From JAJRRL01 sp047404195 (lineage in GTDB: Bacteria; Pseudomonadota; Gammaproteobacteria; JAJRRL01), in assembly GCA_047404195.1 (NCBI GenBank), contig JBDOIU010000018.1, positions 62,001-126,000 on the forward strand: a stretch of 64,000 bases of DNA, read 5' to 3'. Position 1 is the stretch's first letter; every line of letters starts with the position of its first letter. Shown one piece after another: positions 8,790 to 18,072 of this stretch. The notes under the pieces are model-generated. The model was not told where the DNA came from, made no database searches, and worked only from the letters and a program-made list of their open reading frames with translations. The translations under genes and the position numbers were made by a program.

Positions 8790-8803
8790 ATAACACTCCA
8801 TGG

Positions 8804-10105
8804 TTAATAACGGTATAAGTTGGACTTGTACGGCCCACCTACTGCAACAGATAAGTAGTCTGCCTGTTTGTCAGTCAATGAGGTTAGTTTTGCATTCAAG
8901 TGCGGTAAATGCAAGCGCGCTACTTCTTCGTCCAATAGGGTTGGTAAGGTGTGGACTGAATGATCGTAGGTGGCACGCCGTTGGAACAACTCTATTTGCG
9001 CCAGCACCTGATTGCAAAAGGATGTGGACATCACGAAGCTTGAGTGACCCGTAGCGCAGCCCAGATTCACAAGACGGCCTTCAGCCAATAGGATGATGCG
9101 ACGCCCATTCGGGAAGCAAACATGGTCTACCAGCGGTTTGATATTTTCCCAAGGATATTGTTTCAGGCCTGCCACATCGATTTCACAATCAAAGTGTCCA
9201 ATATTGCAGACAATGGCTTGGTGTTTCATTTGTTGACAGTGGTCTGCGCTGATGACGTCGGTGCAACCTGTGGCGGTCACAAATATGTCTGCATCTGTTA
9301 AGACATTTTCCAGTGTATCCACACGAAAGCCTTCTAATGCTGCTTGTAGCGCACAAATCGGATCAATTTCTGTGACAGTAACGCGCATGCCCAGTGCAGC
9401 TAGACCTTGTGCACAGCCTTTGCCAACATCACCATAGCCACAGACAACGGCGTGTTTGCCAGCCAACATGACATCCGTAGCACGTTTGATACTATCAATG
9501 AGTGATTCTCTACAACCATACAGATTATCAAATTTGGCTTTGGTGACAGCATCATTGACATTGATTACGGGTATTTTGAGTTGTTTGTGATTGGCCATTT
9601 GCTGTAGGCGATGTATGCCAGTTGTCGTTTCTTCTGAGGCTCCAATAATATTAGGTAGGAGCTGTGCTTGTTTATCGTGAACGGTTGTCGTGAGGTCGGC
9701 TCCATCATCTAGCAGTAGATTGGGCTGCCAACCATCAGGTCCAAACAGTGTTCTGTCAATGCATTGCCAATATTCGGCTTCAGTTTCATTTTTCCAGGCA
9801 AATACTGGAATGCCGCGCTTGGCCATGGCTGCGGCAGCGTGATCTTGTGTAGAATATATGTTACAGGATGCCCAACGTACTTCTGCGCCAAGTGTGACCA
9901 GTGTTTCAATGAGAACGGCTGTTTGGATGGTCATATGTAAGCAACCACTGATGCGTGCACCCACCAGTGGTTGGCTATCACGGTATTTGGCTTGTAAAGA
10001 CATCAGCCCTGGCATTTCATGGCGGGCAATATCGATTTCCTTCTCGCCCCATTCGGCAAGAGAGAGATCAGCAACCTGATAATCTGCGGTACTTGTCTGG
10101 CTCAT
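8804..10105 (-). CDS. ahcY: Adenosylhomocysteinase
   Basis: Hydrolyses S-adenosylhomocysteine to adenosine and homocysteine, regenerating the methyl cycle. Family features: DLSLAEWGEKEIDIARHEMPGL at the N terminus, SGCLHMTIQTAVLIETL, GAEVRWASCNIYSTQDHAAA, the NAD-binding VVCGYGDVGKGCAQGLAALG and the C-terminal YRY end that reaches the neighbouring subunit. The 433 residues fit the family. I chose the ATG at 10103-10105 because GAGG precedes it by about six bases; an in-frame ATG at 10132 adds nine residues without support. Second gene of the metK operon, 52 bases after metK. Confidence 0.97.
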   Translation of the reverse strand: MSQTSTADYQVADLSLAEWGEKEIDIARHEMPGLMSLQAKYRDSQPLVGARISGCLHMTIQTAVLIETLVTLGAEVRWASCNIYSTQDHAAAAMAKRGIPVFAWKNETEAEYWQCIDRTLFGPDGWQPNLLLDDGADLTTTVHDKQAQLLPNIIGASEETTTGIHRLQQMANHKQLKIPVINVNDAVTKAKFDNLYGCRESLIDSIKRATDVMLAGKHAVVCGYGDVGKGCAQGLAALGMRVTVTEIDPICALQAALEGFRVDTLENVLTDADIFVTATGCTDVISADHCQQMKHQAIVCNIGHFDCEIDVAGLKQYPWENIKPLVDHVCFPNGRRIILLAEGRLVNLGCATGHSSFVMSTSFCNQVLAQIELFQRRATYDHSVHTLPTLLDEEVARLHLPHLNAKLTSLTDKQADYLSVAVGGPYKSNLYRY

Positions 10106-10157
10106 GTCGATCCTCACTGTTTGATGCGACAAATCACCTTACTAGCATAGCACAGTG

Positions 10158-11333
10158 CTAACAGGCGCAGCTGCTTTTGCAGGCTTGCTGTAAAGCATCC
10201 GTGACGTGAGCAGGTGTTTCTTCCCAGGTAAAGCCGGCTGCATTGCGACCAAAGTGGCCGTATGTAGCGGTAGGCAGATAGATTGGGTTCAGTAGTTGCA
10301 AGGTGTTAATCACCACGCCAGGGCGCAAGTCAAATACATCGCGTACAACAGCACAAAGCGCTTCATCTGAGCATTTACCTGTGCCATAAGTTTGTACATT
10401 AATCGATGTTGGTTCTGCCACTCCAATGGCATAAGAAATTTGCACTTCGCAGCGATCTGCTAAGCCAGCTGCCACCAAGTTCTTAGCCACATAGCGAGCA
10501 GCATAGGCACCAGAACGATCGACTTTTGATGGGTCCTTGCCTGAAAAAGCACCACCACCGTGGCGCGCGAGTCCACCATAGGTATCAACGATAATTTTAC
10601 GGCCAGTGAGTCCACAGTCACCAGTTGGCCCGCCAATGACAAAGCGTCCTGTTGGATTGATGAGGAATTTTGTGTCTTTTGTAATCCAGTTCTGTGGCAG
10701 CATGGGTAAGATGATTTCATCCATAACGGCTTCATGGATGGTTTCGTTATCTACTGAGTCATGATGCTGTGTTGATAAAACAACGGTATCGATGGCCACG
10801 GGACGGTCATTTTCGTAGACAAAGCTGAGTTGGGACTTAGCATCTGGCCCGAGCCAGGATAGGGTTTTGTTTTCACGTAACAAGGCCTGTTGCTTCATGA
10901 GTTTGTGTGCATAAGTGATGGGCGCAGGCATGAGTACATCGGTTTCATTGCTGGCATAGCCGAACATCATGCCTTGGTCACCAGCACCGATATCTTCTGG
11001 TTCTTGCCGATCAACACCTTGCGCGATATCGGCAGATTGCTTACCGACAGCAGATAAAATGGCACACGTATTGCCATCAAAGCCTAAGTTGGTGCTATTG
11101 TAACCAGCTTGTACAATTGTCTGACGCGCAATTTGTTCAATATCAACCCAGGAATCAGTGGTGATTTCCCCAGCAATGAGTACCATGCCTGACTTGACCA
11201 ATGTTTCACATGCTACGCGCGCGCGTGGGTCTTTTGCAATAATGGCATCTAAGATGGCGTCAGACACTTGATCAGCCAGCTTGTCTGGGTGGCCACAACT
11301 GACGGATTCAGAAGTTAAGATACATTGGTTCAT
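10158..11333 (-). CDS. metK: S-adenosylmethionine synthetase
   Basis: Joins ATP and methionine to give SAM. Hallmarks: LTSESVSCGHPDKLADQVSDA at the start, GAGDQGMMFGYA (the ATP-binding hexapeptide region), FVIGGPTGDCGLTGRKIIV and the glycine-rich loop GGAFSGKDPSKVDRS. Length 391 is normal. GAGGT lies just before the ATG at 11333; the upstream ATG at 11381 would add 16 residues not seen in the family. It leads an operon with ahcY, a lipoprotein and queF, pairing SAM synthesis with SAH removal. I see no SAM-riboswitch structure in the 206-base divergent gap to cyoE. Confidence 0.97.
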   Translation of the reverse strand: MNQCILTSESVSCGHPDKLADQVSDAILDAIIAKDPRARVACETLVKSGMVLIAGEITTDSWVDIEQIARQTIVQAGYNSTNLGFDGNTCAILSAVGKQSADIAQGVDRQEPEDIGAGDQGMMFGYASNETDVLMPAPITYAHKLMKQQALLRENKTLSWLGPDAKSQLSFVYENDRPVAIDTVVLSTQHHDSVDNETIHEAVMDEIILPMLPQNWITKDTKFLINPTGRFVIGGPTGDCGLTGRKIIVDTYGGLARHGGGAFSGKDPSKVDRSGAYAARYVAKNLVAAGLADRCEVQISYAIGVAEPTSINVQTYGTGKCSDEALCAVVRDVFDLRPGVVINTLQLLNPIYLPTATYGHFGRNAAGFTWEETPAHVTDALQQACKSSCAC

Positions 11334-11539
11334 GTGGACCTCGTGCGAGTAAGGGAGAATTGTGCAAGCATCATATCGCATTTAACCGCCAATTACACCC
11401 TTGCAGGTACAATATTTGGCATTTTTAAGCACAAATACGCTTGGTATTGGGTTGTTAGTATGTTTAATGGGGTAGGTGGTGTCGTGGGTGTATCGTTGGT
11501 GCTGTCTGTGTCATACTGATACTTTTTCCTGGAGAGCTC

Positions 11540-12424
11540 ATGTCAGGACAGGGTCAAACAATCAAGCCATGCCAACAATTCGCTTGGCGCGATGCGCTTG
11601 AAATGTGTAAGCCACGCGTAGTCGTATTGATGGTCATCACCGCACTGGTCGGTATGTGGTTATCTCGCCAGGGGGCGATACCGTGGGGACGTTTTGGTTT
11701 GGCCAGTGTTGTGATTGCGTTTGCCGCTGCTGCTTCTGCTGTGGTGAATCATGTGGCAGACCGGTTGTATGATCAAAAAATGTATCGCACACAAGCCAGG
11801 CCAATGGCGCAGTCGCGGGTAACGGTATGGCAGGCGGCCAGTTTAAGTGCTGTGATGGGGATTGTTGCGCTAGTGACAGCCTGGTTGTACATCAGCCCAT
11901 TGATGGCAGTGCTGACTATTGCTTCCATGTTCGGCTATGCCTTTATATATAGTATGTACCTGAAACATGCCACCGTACAAAATATTGTCATTGGCGGTTT
12001 TGCTGGTGCAGCACCACCCCTACTGGGGTGTGTGGCCATCACTGGGCATGTGACAGCGCTTTCAGTGGTGTTGATGATGATCATTGTTTTATGGACACCA
12101 CCGCATTTTTGGGCGCTGGCGATAGCACGTCGTGATGATTATGCGCGTGCTGAAATACCCATGCTGCCGCTGCTGCTGGGCGATGAATTCACTGCCTCAG
12201 CGATGTGCCAGTATGCCCTGATGTTAGCGGTCATGACTTATATGCCTTACTTTTTAGGTGTATCTGGCATAGCTTATGTTGTCATTGCATCGTTGTTGAA
12301 TGCCATGTTTCTGACACCCATCATTCGCTTATGGCGTGGAGACAGCAGCGTGCGCCCGATGAAGATCTTTCATCTGTCGATCGTTTACCTGACTTGCCTA
12401 TTTCCGGCTATGCTGTTGGGTTAG
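11540..12424 (+). CDS. cyoE: Protoheme IX farnesyltransferase (heme O synthase)
   Basis: UbiA-superfamily membrane prenyltransferase that makes heme O from protoheme and farnesyl diphosphate for terminal oxidases. The substrate motif NHVADRLYDQKMYRTQARPM (first Asp-rich site) follows the first two membrane helices, and the second conserved loop has WTPPHFWALAIARRDDYARA. About seven to nine hydrophobic helices span the 294 residues. GGAGAG precedes the ATG. It stands alone here; no oxidase subunit genes flank it, unlike the usual cyo or cox operon. Its 3' end overlaps that of the convergent binding-protein gene by 17 bases. Confidence 0.95.
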   Translation: MSGQGQTIKPCQQFAWRDALEMCKPRVVVLMVITALVGMWLSRQGAIPWGRFGLASVVIAFAAAASAVVNHVADRLYDQKMYRTQARPMAQSRVTVWQAASLSAVMGIVALVTAWLYISPLMAVLTIASMFGYAFIYSMYLKHATVQNIVIGGFAGAAPPLLGCVAITGHVTALSVVLMMIIVLWTPPHFWALAIARRDDYARAEIPMLPLLLGDEFTASAMCQYALMLAVMTYMPYFLGVSGIAYVVIASLLNAMFLTPIIRLWRGDSSVRPMKIFHLSIVYLTCLFPAMLLG

Positions 12425-13529
12425 ATGATACCTGATAGTGCTGGCCACTATTTTGAACACCCATCACTGTAATTGTATTTTGTAACACATGTTGTGCTGT
12501 TATTTTTCCTGTCAGCAACGATTGTTGTGGCAGATTATGCAGCGCTGTCGATAGGCTCACCGTTGGATGCTGCTGCTGATATGCCAAAGCCTGGCCAGCA
12601 AGCATGACTGCATCATATCCAGTGGCTGCTGCTGGGTATTGTGGCGGATGTTGATAAGCTTGTTGGTATTCTCTGGTGAATTTTTGTAGTTGCTTATTTG
12701 GAGACTGGGGTTGATAAGTAATCGCTGTTGTATAAAAGAATGGTGCCAAGCTCACATTGTCTTGTACTGCTACTTTCTTTGGCGTAAACAGGTGTGACGT
12801 CATGATGGGGTTATCAATGCCTGCACGACGAATACTTTGCGTAATTTGCAAACAAGTTTGCGAGTCAGCAGCAATATAAATGGCTGTATGTGGTGAATCA
12901 GGTAGGATTTGGCTGATTTTCTGCGCAATATCGTCACTTTGCGTGTCAGTCAATTGGGGTGATAATTTAATATATTGTAGTAGTTTAGCTTGTTGCGAGA
13001 AGGATGTTGTAAATGCATGCGCAATTTTTTGGTTGGTCCTGTCTGGCGACGCAATCACAACAGCCTGTTGTTGTAACATGGATTGTTGCAAAAATTGGCT
13101 GGCTTTGTCCGCTTCTTCTTTGAAAGTAAAGCTGGTGTTGAACAATGAATGATACTGCGGCTTGTTATCGCTGACAGCGGTGCTGATGAATGTTTTCTTG
13201 GCATTGAGATAAGGTGTTGCAGTTGATTTCATGGCATTACTATCGGTTAAGCCAACCATGATTCTGGATGTCGTTTGATGCGCTAACATATCACTGATGG
13301 CGTGATCCATTTTAGGGTTTGACTGGCCATCATACAGCTGTAGCTTGATGGATGCGTCACGTGCAGTCAGCTCTTGTTTGGCAATTTCAGCACCATGCCA
13401 TGCGGCCAACGCACGTGCTGAGTCTTTGCCTGTAACATTGTATAAAACATCGATTGTCGAGCCTTGTGCAAAGCAAGATGTGGTGGTTGTGAGTAGTGAC
13501 GTCAGAATGACAATAAGCGATTTAGACAT
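12408..13529 (-). CDS. Periplasmic ligand-binding protein (LivK-like, Peripla_BP_6 type)
   Basis: 373 residues with a signal peptide MSKSLIVILTSLLTTTTSCFA and a mature type-I periplasmic binding fold resembling branched-chain amino acid or amide receptors: NVTGKDSARALAAWHGAEIA, IMVGLTDSNAMKSTATPYLN, FISTAVSDNKP, a hinge-like FNTSFTFKEEADKASQFL, and YPAAATGYDAVMLAGQAL late in the chain. GGAGG precedes the ATG at 13529. No permease or ATPase gene is adjacent, so either the rest of a transporter lies elsewhere or it acts as an orphan sensor. Ligand unknown. Confidence 0.75.
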   Translation of the reverse strand: MSKSLIVILTSLLTTTTSCFAQGSTIDVLYNVTGKDSARALAAWHGAEIAKQELTARDASIKLQLYDGQSNPKMDHAISDMLAHQTTSRIMVGLTDSNAMKSTATPYLNAKKTFISTAVSDNKPQYHSLFNTSFTFKEEADKASQFLQQSMLQQQAVVIASPDRTNQKIAHAFTTSFSQQAKLLQYIKLSPQLTDTQSDDIAQKISQILPDSPHTAIYIAADSQTCLQITQSIRRAGIDNPIMTSHLFTPKKVAVQDNVSLAPFFYTTAITYQPQSPNKQLQKFTREYQQAYQHPPQYPAAATGYDAVMLAGQALAYQQQHPTVSLSTALHNLPQQSLLTGKITAQHVLQNTITVMGVQNSGQHYQVSSNPTA

Positions 13530-13721
13530 GGTTCCCTCCGAAGTGTTCATTTGCATCTTGCAAATAGGATTACAACATACCACATCTGCGCTGCAGATAA
13601 AAATTTTGGTTGCAGGATGCTTTAGTGGTCCACATTTAATTGTATGCTGCAGTGACCAGACATGTTTAATGTGTTAATGAAGCTAAGTTATACGGGGTTG
13701 TATAGCTATTGACATACTTCA

Positions 13722-13749
13722 TTGACATGGAGTGCAAATACATTATTAT
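13722..13749 (+). promoter_or_regulatory. Probable promoter of the split AAA-TOPRIM-OTU gene
   Basis: TTGACA (13722-13727) and TATTAT (13744-13749) are 16 bases apart; a second TTGACA lies at 13709-13714. Predicted transcription would begin near 13756, then AAGGA at 13774-13778 and ATG at 13786 follow in good order. The expression signals are intact although the gene is frameshifted. Confidence 0.55.
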
Positions 13750-13785
13750 GCGCTTTTTCCATACATAACCAGTAAGGATGGTTTT

Positions 13786-13965
13786 ATGCGGTACTCGTTT
13801 AATGGTGTGAGTTTTGGAGACTCAGGTCGTATAATAGGCGTTAATTTAACAACTCAAATGAGCTGTCCACAAGTATTAAAGGGCTTAAAATGGGATAAAA
13901 TTCCTAGCGGTTTTGTGCTCATAGCTGGTGAAAATGGTGTTGGAAAAAACAATGTTGATGGATGA
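13786..13965 (+). CDS. N-terminal piece of frameshifted AAA ATPase (Walker A)
   Basis: About 60 codons starting MRYSFNGVSFGD and running into Walker A as AGENGVGKN, then a stop. The homologue at 44971-49734 begins MRRYTKV and reads TGENGVGKTTLIRALEEA at the same place. Removing one A from the A6 run at 13944-13949 joins this piece in frame to the long reading frame downstream and restores GENGVGKTMLMDELKTAV. Promoter and ribosome site are intact. It is therefore the true 5' end of the next gene, separated by a one-base insertion, a sequencing error, or a slippage-dependent frameshift. Confidence 0.75.
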   Translation: MRYSFNGVSFGDSGRIIGVNLTTQMSCPQVLKGLKWDKIPSGFVLIAGENGVGKNNVDG

Positions 13966-16900
13966 GCTAAAAACTGCCGTGAATGAATTTAATCGCAAGG
14001 TGCAATTTGGCGGTGTATTATCTGCAGTCTCTGGTAATTACAATCCAGGCTCACGGCCACCACTGGATGATGAAACAAGTTTCTATGCATATGAAAGAGT
14101 GGCGGAATTGGTTCAGATTCTGTCAATTAAGGACAGGGGGCACGGACAACTTTCAGCAGAACATAGCGCTGATATAAGCTTAAAAGCTAACCTGGTTGCT
14201 GCATTAAGAAAGAAAGAAAGGCCAAGGCGTTATGGTGATATCATTACGCGTTTGCGTGTGGATTTGAATAAATTTTATGACTTGAAATCCACGGGTGAAT
14301 CGATGGAAGAGCTTGCAGATAACAGAGTCATTCCAGATGCAATGTGCATTCTGGTAAAATATCCACTAATGATAGCGAATGCAGGCCCGGCTGGACAAGC
14401 AGTAGAGAATGAGTTCAGAGACACATACCGATGTATCGCAGCGCGTCATTCTGCGTTAAAAAATGCCTTACACAACGCCAGTGAACAGACGCTATCCGAT
14501 CATTTTCCAGTGTGTCGACAAAAAAATGAAGAGCTGAGGGCGCGTGGTGTTGGTAAATTTGAGCGTCAGAGAGATTTAATTGATGTTATTTTAGAGCATC
14601 GAGGGTGTGAGCATCCACTCAAAATGATCAATGATTATTTGAGCGATGTTGATTTTAACTATCGATTTTTTCGTGATCCACACGGAGTCGGTGACGATAA
14701 ATATTATTTCCATCCGTTAGGTGATAAATCAATTGGTGTACCTTCATCAGCATTCTCATCAGGTGAGAACATGTTACTTAAAATGATCGCATTCAAGTGT
14801 AAAATATCATTGATATCAGATAGACAACGACCCCATATTCATGTTCTTGATGAAATGGATAAGCACTTCCATCCTAGATTTACAGAGCATTTCATTAAAA
14901 TAGTGAGAGATCTTGTTATGTTTGGTGCACAGGTATTTGGTACCACACACCGTCTTGATACACTGACGTTGGCGTATGATGACGAAATATTTTTCATGAA
15001 GCCACAATGCATGGCTGGCGGGAAGCTTTTGCCAAGGATCAGTGCATGTAATAAATTATTGGCCATGTCTCGATTGGCGCGTAATTTGAGTAGTTATATG
15101 GGCAGACGTACAGTGGTTTACACAGAAGGTGATGACGATCCTCGTTTTTATCGACCAATGTATAAGTTGATCAAGCGTTTTGCGTTTGCACAAAGGCAAG
15201 CGTCTAAACGAGCCGCTTCTCAGGAGAGGTCGTTGGTGCAGTTGAGCCAGATATCGATGCGGTACCAAATGGAATTTAGGTCTGTAGAAAATGCTGATGG
15301 GAAACATGGCGGTGCTTCATCTGTTTGGCGAGCTGTTGATATCACATCTAAGTATCAGATTGGTGAAAGTTTGAAAATGTGTCACAGCGCAATGAATCAT
15401 ATGTACAACGCTAGCTTGTTTGAGCAATATGGTGTTGATGGAACATTTGGCTTGATTGACAAGGATTACCGCTATAACCATAAAGGCCCATCCAAAACTA
15501 AAACTGAGTCAGAGCAGTGTCAGCAAGATAGAATAGTGAGTCTGAAGAGAAATACCATTGAGAACTTTATATTTGACCCAATGATGATGTGTTCTTTGAT
15601 AGAAAGCGAGTATCACCGACAGCCCTTATTGATGCCTCTCCCAGGTGAGGATGCGGATATCCGGACTCAGTTCAGAAAAAGAATGATCAACCTGTCTATT
15701 GAGCTTAAATCAAGTCAATCATATAATCGTATTACTTGGACTAGGAGGGTTCAGTGTGCGTTGGATAAATATGTATTAGCACTTTATAGGATATGCTTGG
15801 CGTACCGTAATATGCCTGTGGCAGTTTTTGCTTCAACTATCAAGCCACTCATTGTAAGACAAGCGAAAGCAAAGATCAGTGGCTCATCTGGAAAGTCGGG
15901 CCGAAATCAATCTAAGAATAAACAAGATAGGAAGCAGAAGCTTATTGCTCGTATCCAAGATGACGTTGACGAATTTCTCACTCGAATTGGATCATTGCCA
16001 CTAGCGAATGTTTTGTTGGCTGCTAAGTGCCTTAAGAATGGCAGTTCTGTGGGTTTTGAGGTGTTGGGTAAGAACCCTGCGGACATTAAAAGTCAGCATG
16101 AGGAAGATTTACGTAAATTTGCTCGTATATCTTGGATGCAGTTGCACACGATACTTGCACAGGCTATGGGGAGACGTAAACCAATCAACAAATTTACTGA
16201 GGATGTATATCTTCGTATGAGCCAAGCGCTGGCGCAGGGTCATCGGGGAGAGAGCACTGCGCATGAGTATTACTTTTCTCGAGAAGATCGTGACAAAAAG
16301 GCAAGTCTTGATTCTCAAATTGTGGTTGTCAAGTTTAATATTCCGTCAGTACTGAAGGATATCCAAGGTCATGATCTTGAATATGCATTGCTGGGTCCTA
16401 AGCGTCCTTCGAATGTTGTTTCATTCAGGAATTGGATATGTGAGGAGATTGATCGGGTAGCCATGTTGGATGATGTGTCGGGAATACTCTTGCCAAAAGA
16501 TTTGCTAGACACCTACTTTGAATTGAATGCGCGGATTAGGTCACAAATGGTGAGTCAGGCTAAACTCTTGAAGTGGCAGAATGAAATCATAACCTGTGAG
16601 TCCCCTGAAGCAGCCATGCGCATGGGGCATTATCTCCCACACGCTTTTGTACAATCCGCATCACAAGCAAAACCACCAGCGAGTGCCGCAAGCAGTGAAG
16701 CAGAATCTACATCGTATTTTGAGGATATGAAAATTAACTATGCTATTTTACAATCACAGCGCAACATTAAACGAGTGCACCTAGGCGAGTCAGCTGATAA
16801 GCAGCGTTGTAAGGTCTTGAATGCACCTGCGGATGGTAACTGTGGACTTCATGCCATACGACAGTACCTTGTTTTAAAGGGAGAGGTTGGCCTTGCAAGC

Positions 16901-17431
16901 TGCTTTACACCGGAAGCATTTATCCAGTTGGTTTGTGACTATAGAGTCCGTGGAGATGGTAGTATGATGAATTCATACCAGGAAATAATCGATGAATATA
17001 GGGGTGTTGATTTTGATCCAGTTGTATGGAAAAAAGAGTTTAGTGCACGATGGCTTGAAATGAAGGATTTGCGCTTATTATCAGCCATCTATAATATTGA
17101 ATTCAAAATATTTAATCCTGGATCCAATGCCCAGCAGGGCTTCTTTGTTGCAGGAAGGGGTGAGCGTGCAGTGATATGTGAGACAACGAGAGATTTGTCA
17201 ACTCTGACTGTCGCCTTAGCGCATGTCTCGACTGTTTTGCTGAGTAGAGCAATTGATTTTAATCATTTCGATACACTGGTCATTGAACCAACGTTAACAG
17301 AGGAAGAGCGTATCTTAAAATTTAATTTAGGCGCAATTGAAGAGAAAGATCTAGCGCCTGGCGCAGCTGCTGATGTTCATGCTCATGCGGCAGAGAGACC
17401 TGACCATGCTAGGGGGGGGGAGGGGTTATAG
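13928..17431 (+). CDS. Giant AAA ATPase-TOPRIM-OTU protein (5' frameshift)
   Basis: The annotated frame has 1167 residues; with the upstream piece the protein would have ~1214. Visible in order (this frame): Walker A Lys7; ABC-type signature FSSGENMLL at 276; Walker B IHVLDEMDKHFHP at 304; sensor-like GTTHRLDTL; TOPRIM glutamate motif VVYTEGDDDPRFY at 396 and metal motif GLIDKDY near 509; RNTIENFIFDP near 541, a motif seen in OLD/DUF4435-type TOPRIM proteins; long helical middle; OTU-like protease motif PADGNCGLHAIRQYL with Cys972 and a later FNHFDTLV with His1113. The same layout recurs at 44971-49734. OLD nucleases and PARIS AriA/AriB pair ATPase with TOPRIM; adding an OTU fold is unusual. 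A G9 tract at 17412-17420 ends the frame early. Defence nuclease or host-directed effector are both open; activity unknown. Confidence 0.8.
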   Translation: MKMVLEKTMLMDELKTAVNEFNRKVQFGGVLSAVSGNYNPGSRPPLDDETSFYAYERVAELVQILSIKDRGHGQLSAEHSADISLKANLVAALRKKERPRRYGDIITRLRVDLNKFYDLKSTGESMEELADNRVIPDAMCILVKYPLMIANAGPAGQAVENEFRDTYRCIAARHSALKNALHNASEQTLSDHFPVCRQKNEELRARGVGKFERQRDLIDVILEHRGCEHPLKMINDYLSDVDFNYRFFRDPHGVGDDKYYFHPLGDKSIGVPSSAFSSGENMLLKMIAFKCKISLISDRQRPHIHVLDEMDKHFHPRFTEHFIKIVRDLVMFGAQVFGTTHRLDTLTLAYDDEIFFMKPQCMAGGKLLPRISACNKLLAMSRLARNLSSYMGRRTVVYTEGDDDPRFYRPMYKLIKRFAFAQRQASKRAASQERSLVQLSQISMRYQMEFRSVENADGKHGGASSVWRAVDITSKYQIGESLKMCHSAMNHMYNASLFEQYGVDGTFGLIDKDYRYNHKGPSKTKTESEQCQQDRIVSLKRNTIENFIFDPMMMCSLIESEYHRQPLLMPLPGEDADIRTQFRKRMINLSIELKSSQSYNRITWTRRVQCALDKYVLALYRICLAYRNMPVAVFASTIKPLIVRQAKAKISGSSGKSGRNQSKNKQDRKQKLIARIQDDVDEFLTRIGSLPLANVLLAAKCLKNGSSVGFEVLGKNPADIKSQHEEDLRKFARISWMQLHTILAQAMGRRKPINKFTEDVYLRMSQALAQGHRGESTAHEYYFSREDRDKKASLDSQIVVVKFNIPSVLKDIQGHDLEYALLGPKRPSNVVSFRNWICEEIDRVAMLDDVSGILLPKDLLDTYFELNARIRSQMVSQAKLLKWQNEIITCESPEAAMRMGHYLPHAFVQSASQAKPPASAASSEAESTSYFEDMKINYAILQSQRNIKRVHLGESADKQRCKVLNAPADGNCGLHAIRQYLVLKGEVGLASCFTPEAFIQLVCDYRVRGDGSMMNSYQEIIDEYRGVDFDPVVWKKEFSARWLEMKDLRLLSAIYNIEFKIFNPGSNAQQGFFVAGRGERAVICETTRDLSTLTVALAHVSTVLLSRAIDFNHFDTLVIEPTLTEEERILKFNLGAIEEKDLAPGAAADVHAHAAERPDHARGGEGL

Positions 17432-17678
17432 ACAAAGTAGGGAACAAAGCAATCAATCTCTGGCGTCTGCAGCGAGATCACCTTACATTCGAGAAGCTCG
17501 GGAGGCGCCTAGGCGCTTGAGTGCTGGGCCAAGCCTATTCAGTGCGGGTGCAACAACTGGGCGTGATCCTGCGCAATCTCAGGCACATGCACATAATAGC
17601 AGCGCATCCTCGAACAGATTTATTTCATTCGACGGTAGCGACAGCGAGAGTGATACGTCAGGTTACAGGTCATCATAG
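17373..17678 (+). other. Out-of-frame Ser-rich C-terminal tail of the split gene
   Basis: From the G9 tract onward a second frame continues for ~85 residues: Ser/Arg/Ala-rich, ending FISFDGSDSESDTSGYRSS. Deleting one G joins it to the main protein. The low-complexity acidic Ser tail resembles the disordered C terminus of the homologue at 45 kb and the acidic tails of the small genes at 6-7 kb. It has no ribosome site of its own, so it is better read as a lost or switchable tail than as an independent gene. Confidence 0.5.
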
Positions 17679-18072
17679 CAATCTCAACCAGCAGTAGGTG
17701 TAACATGAAATCTGTATGATATTTTGCATCGGCAATAAAACGATCTTACATAAATTTCTTCTGCTCGCTGTATTATCGCATCCACTGGCATCGTCTATAA
17801 AATGTAGCCGAGTCATTGTCTTTTGACTCTGTTGTATTCACTGATGGTGTTCAGGGATGCAGATTTGATTTGGTGTGTGAGAAATATGAGGTGTTACCTT
17901 GCAAGGTGTGGTTCGTCTGAAAGCCAATATAGTGTCGCTAGTTTTGTTGTCAGATGTATTGAAAGAAATGGCAGAGGCGTATGAGCTACAAGCATGATCG
18001 CGATTCGATTCTGAAACTATTGCCTGGGAGCGTCATCAATGTACCTGTCACACAGATGAAGAATATTTCCAC
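17679..18072. other. Intergenic region, no recognised gene
   Basis: 394 bases between the split giant gene and the methyltransferase, which face each other. Only short frames are present, such as one starting MSYKHDRDSILKLLPG at 17980; none has a convincing ribosome site or family. I see no repeat and no strong terminator. It may be decayed coding sequence. Confidence 0.4.

Noticed and set aside
11334..11539. SAM riboswitch before metK
   Set aside because: No recognisable SAM-I or SAM-II pairing pattern in the divergent gap.
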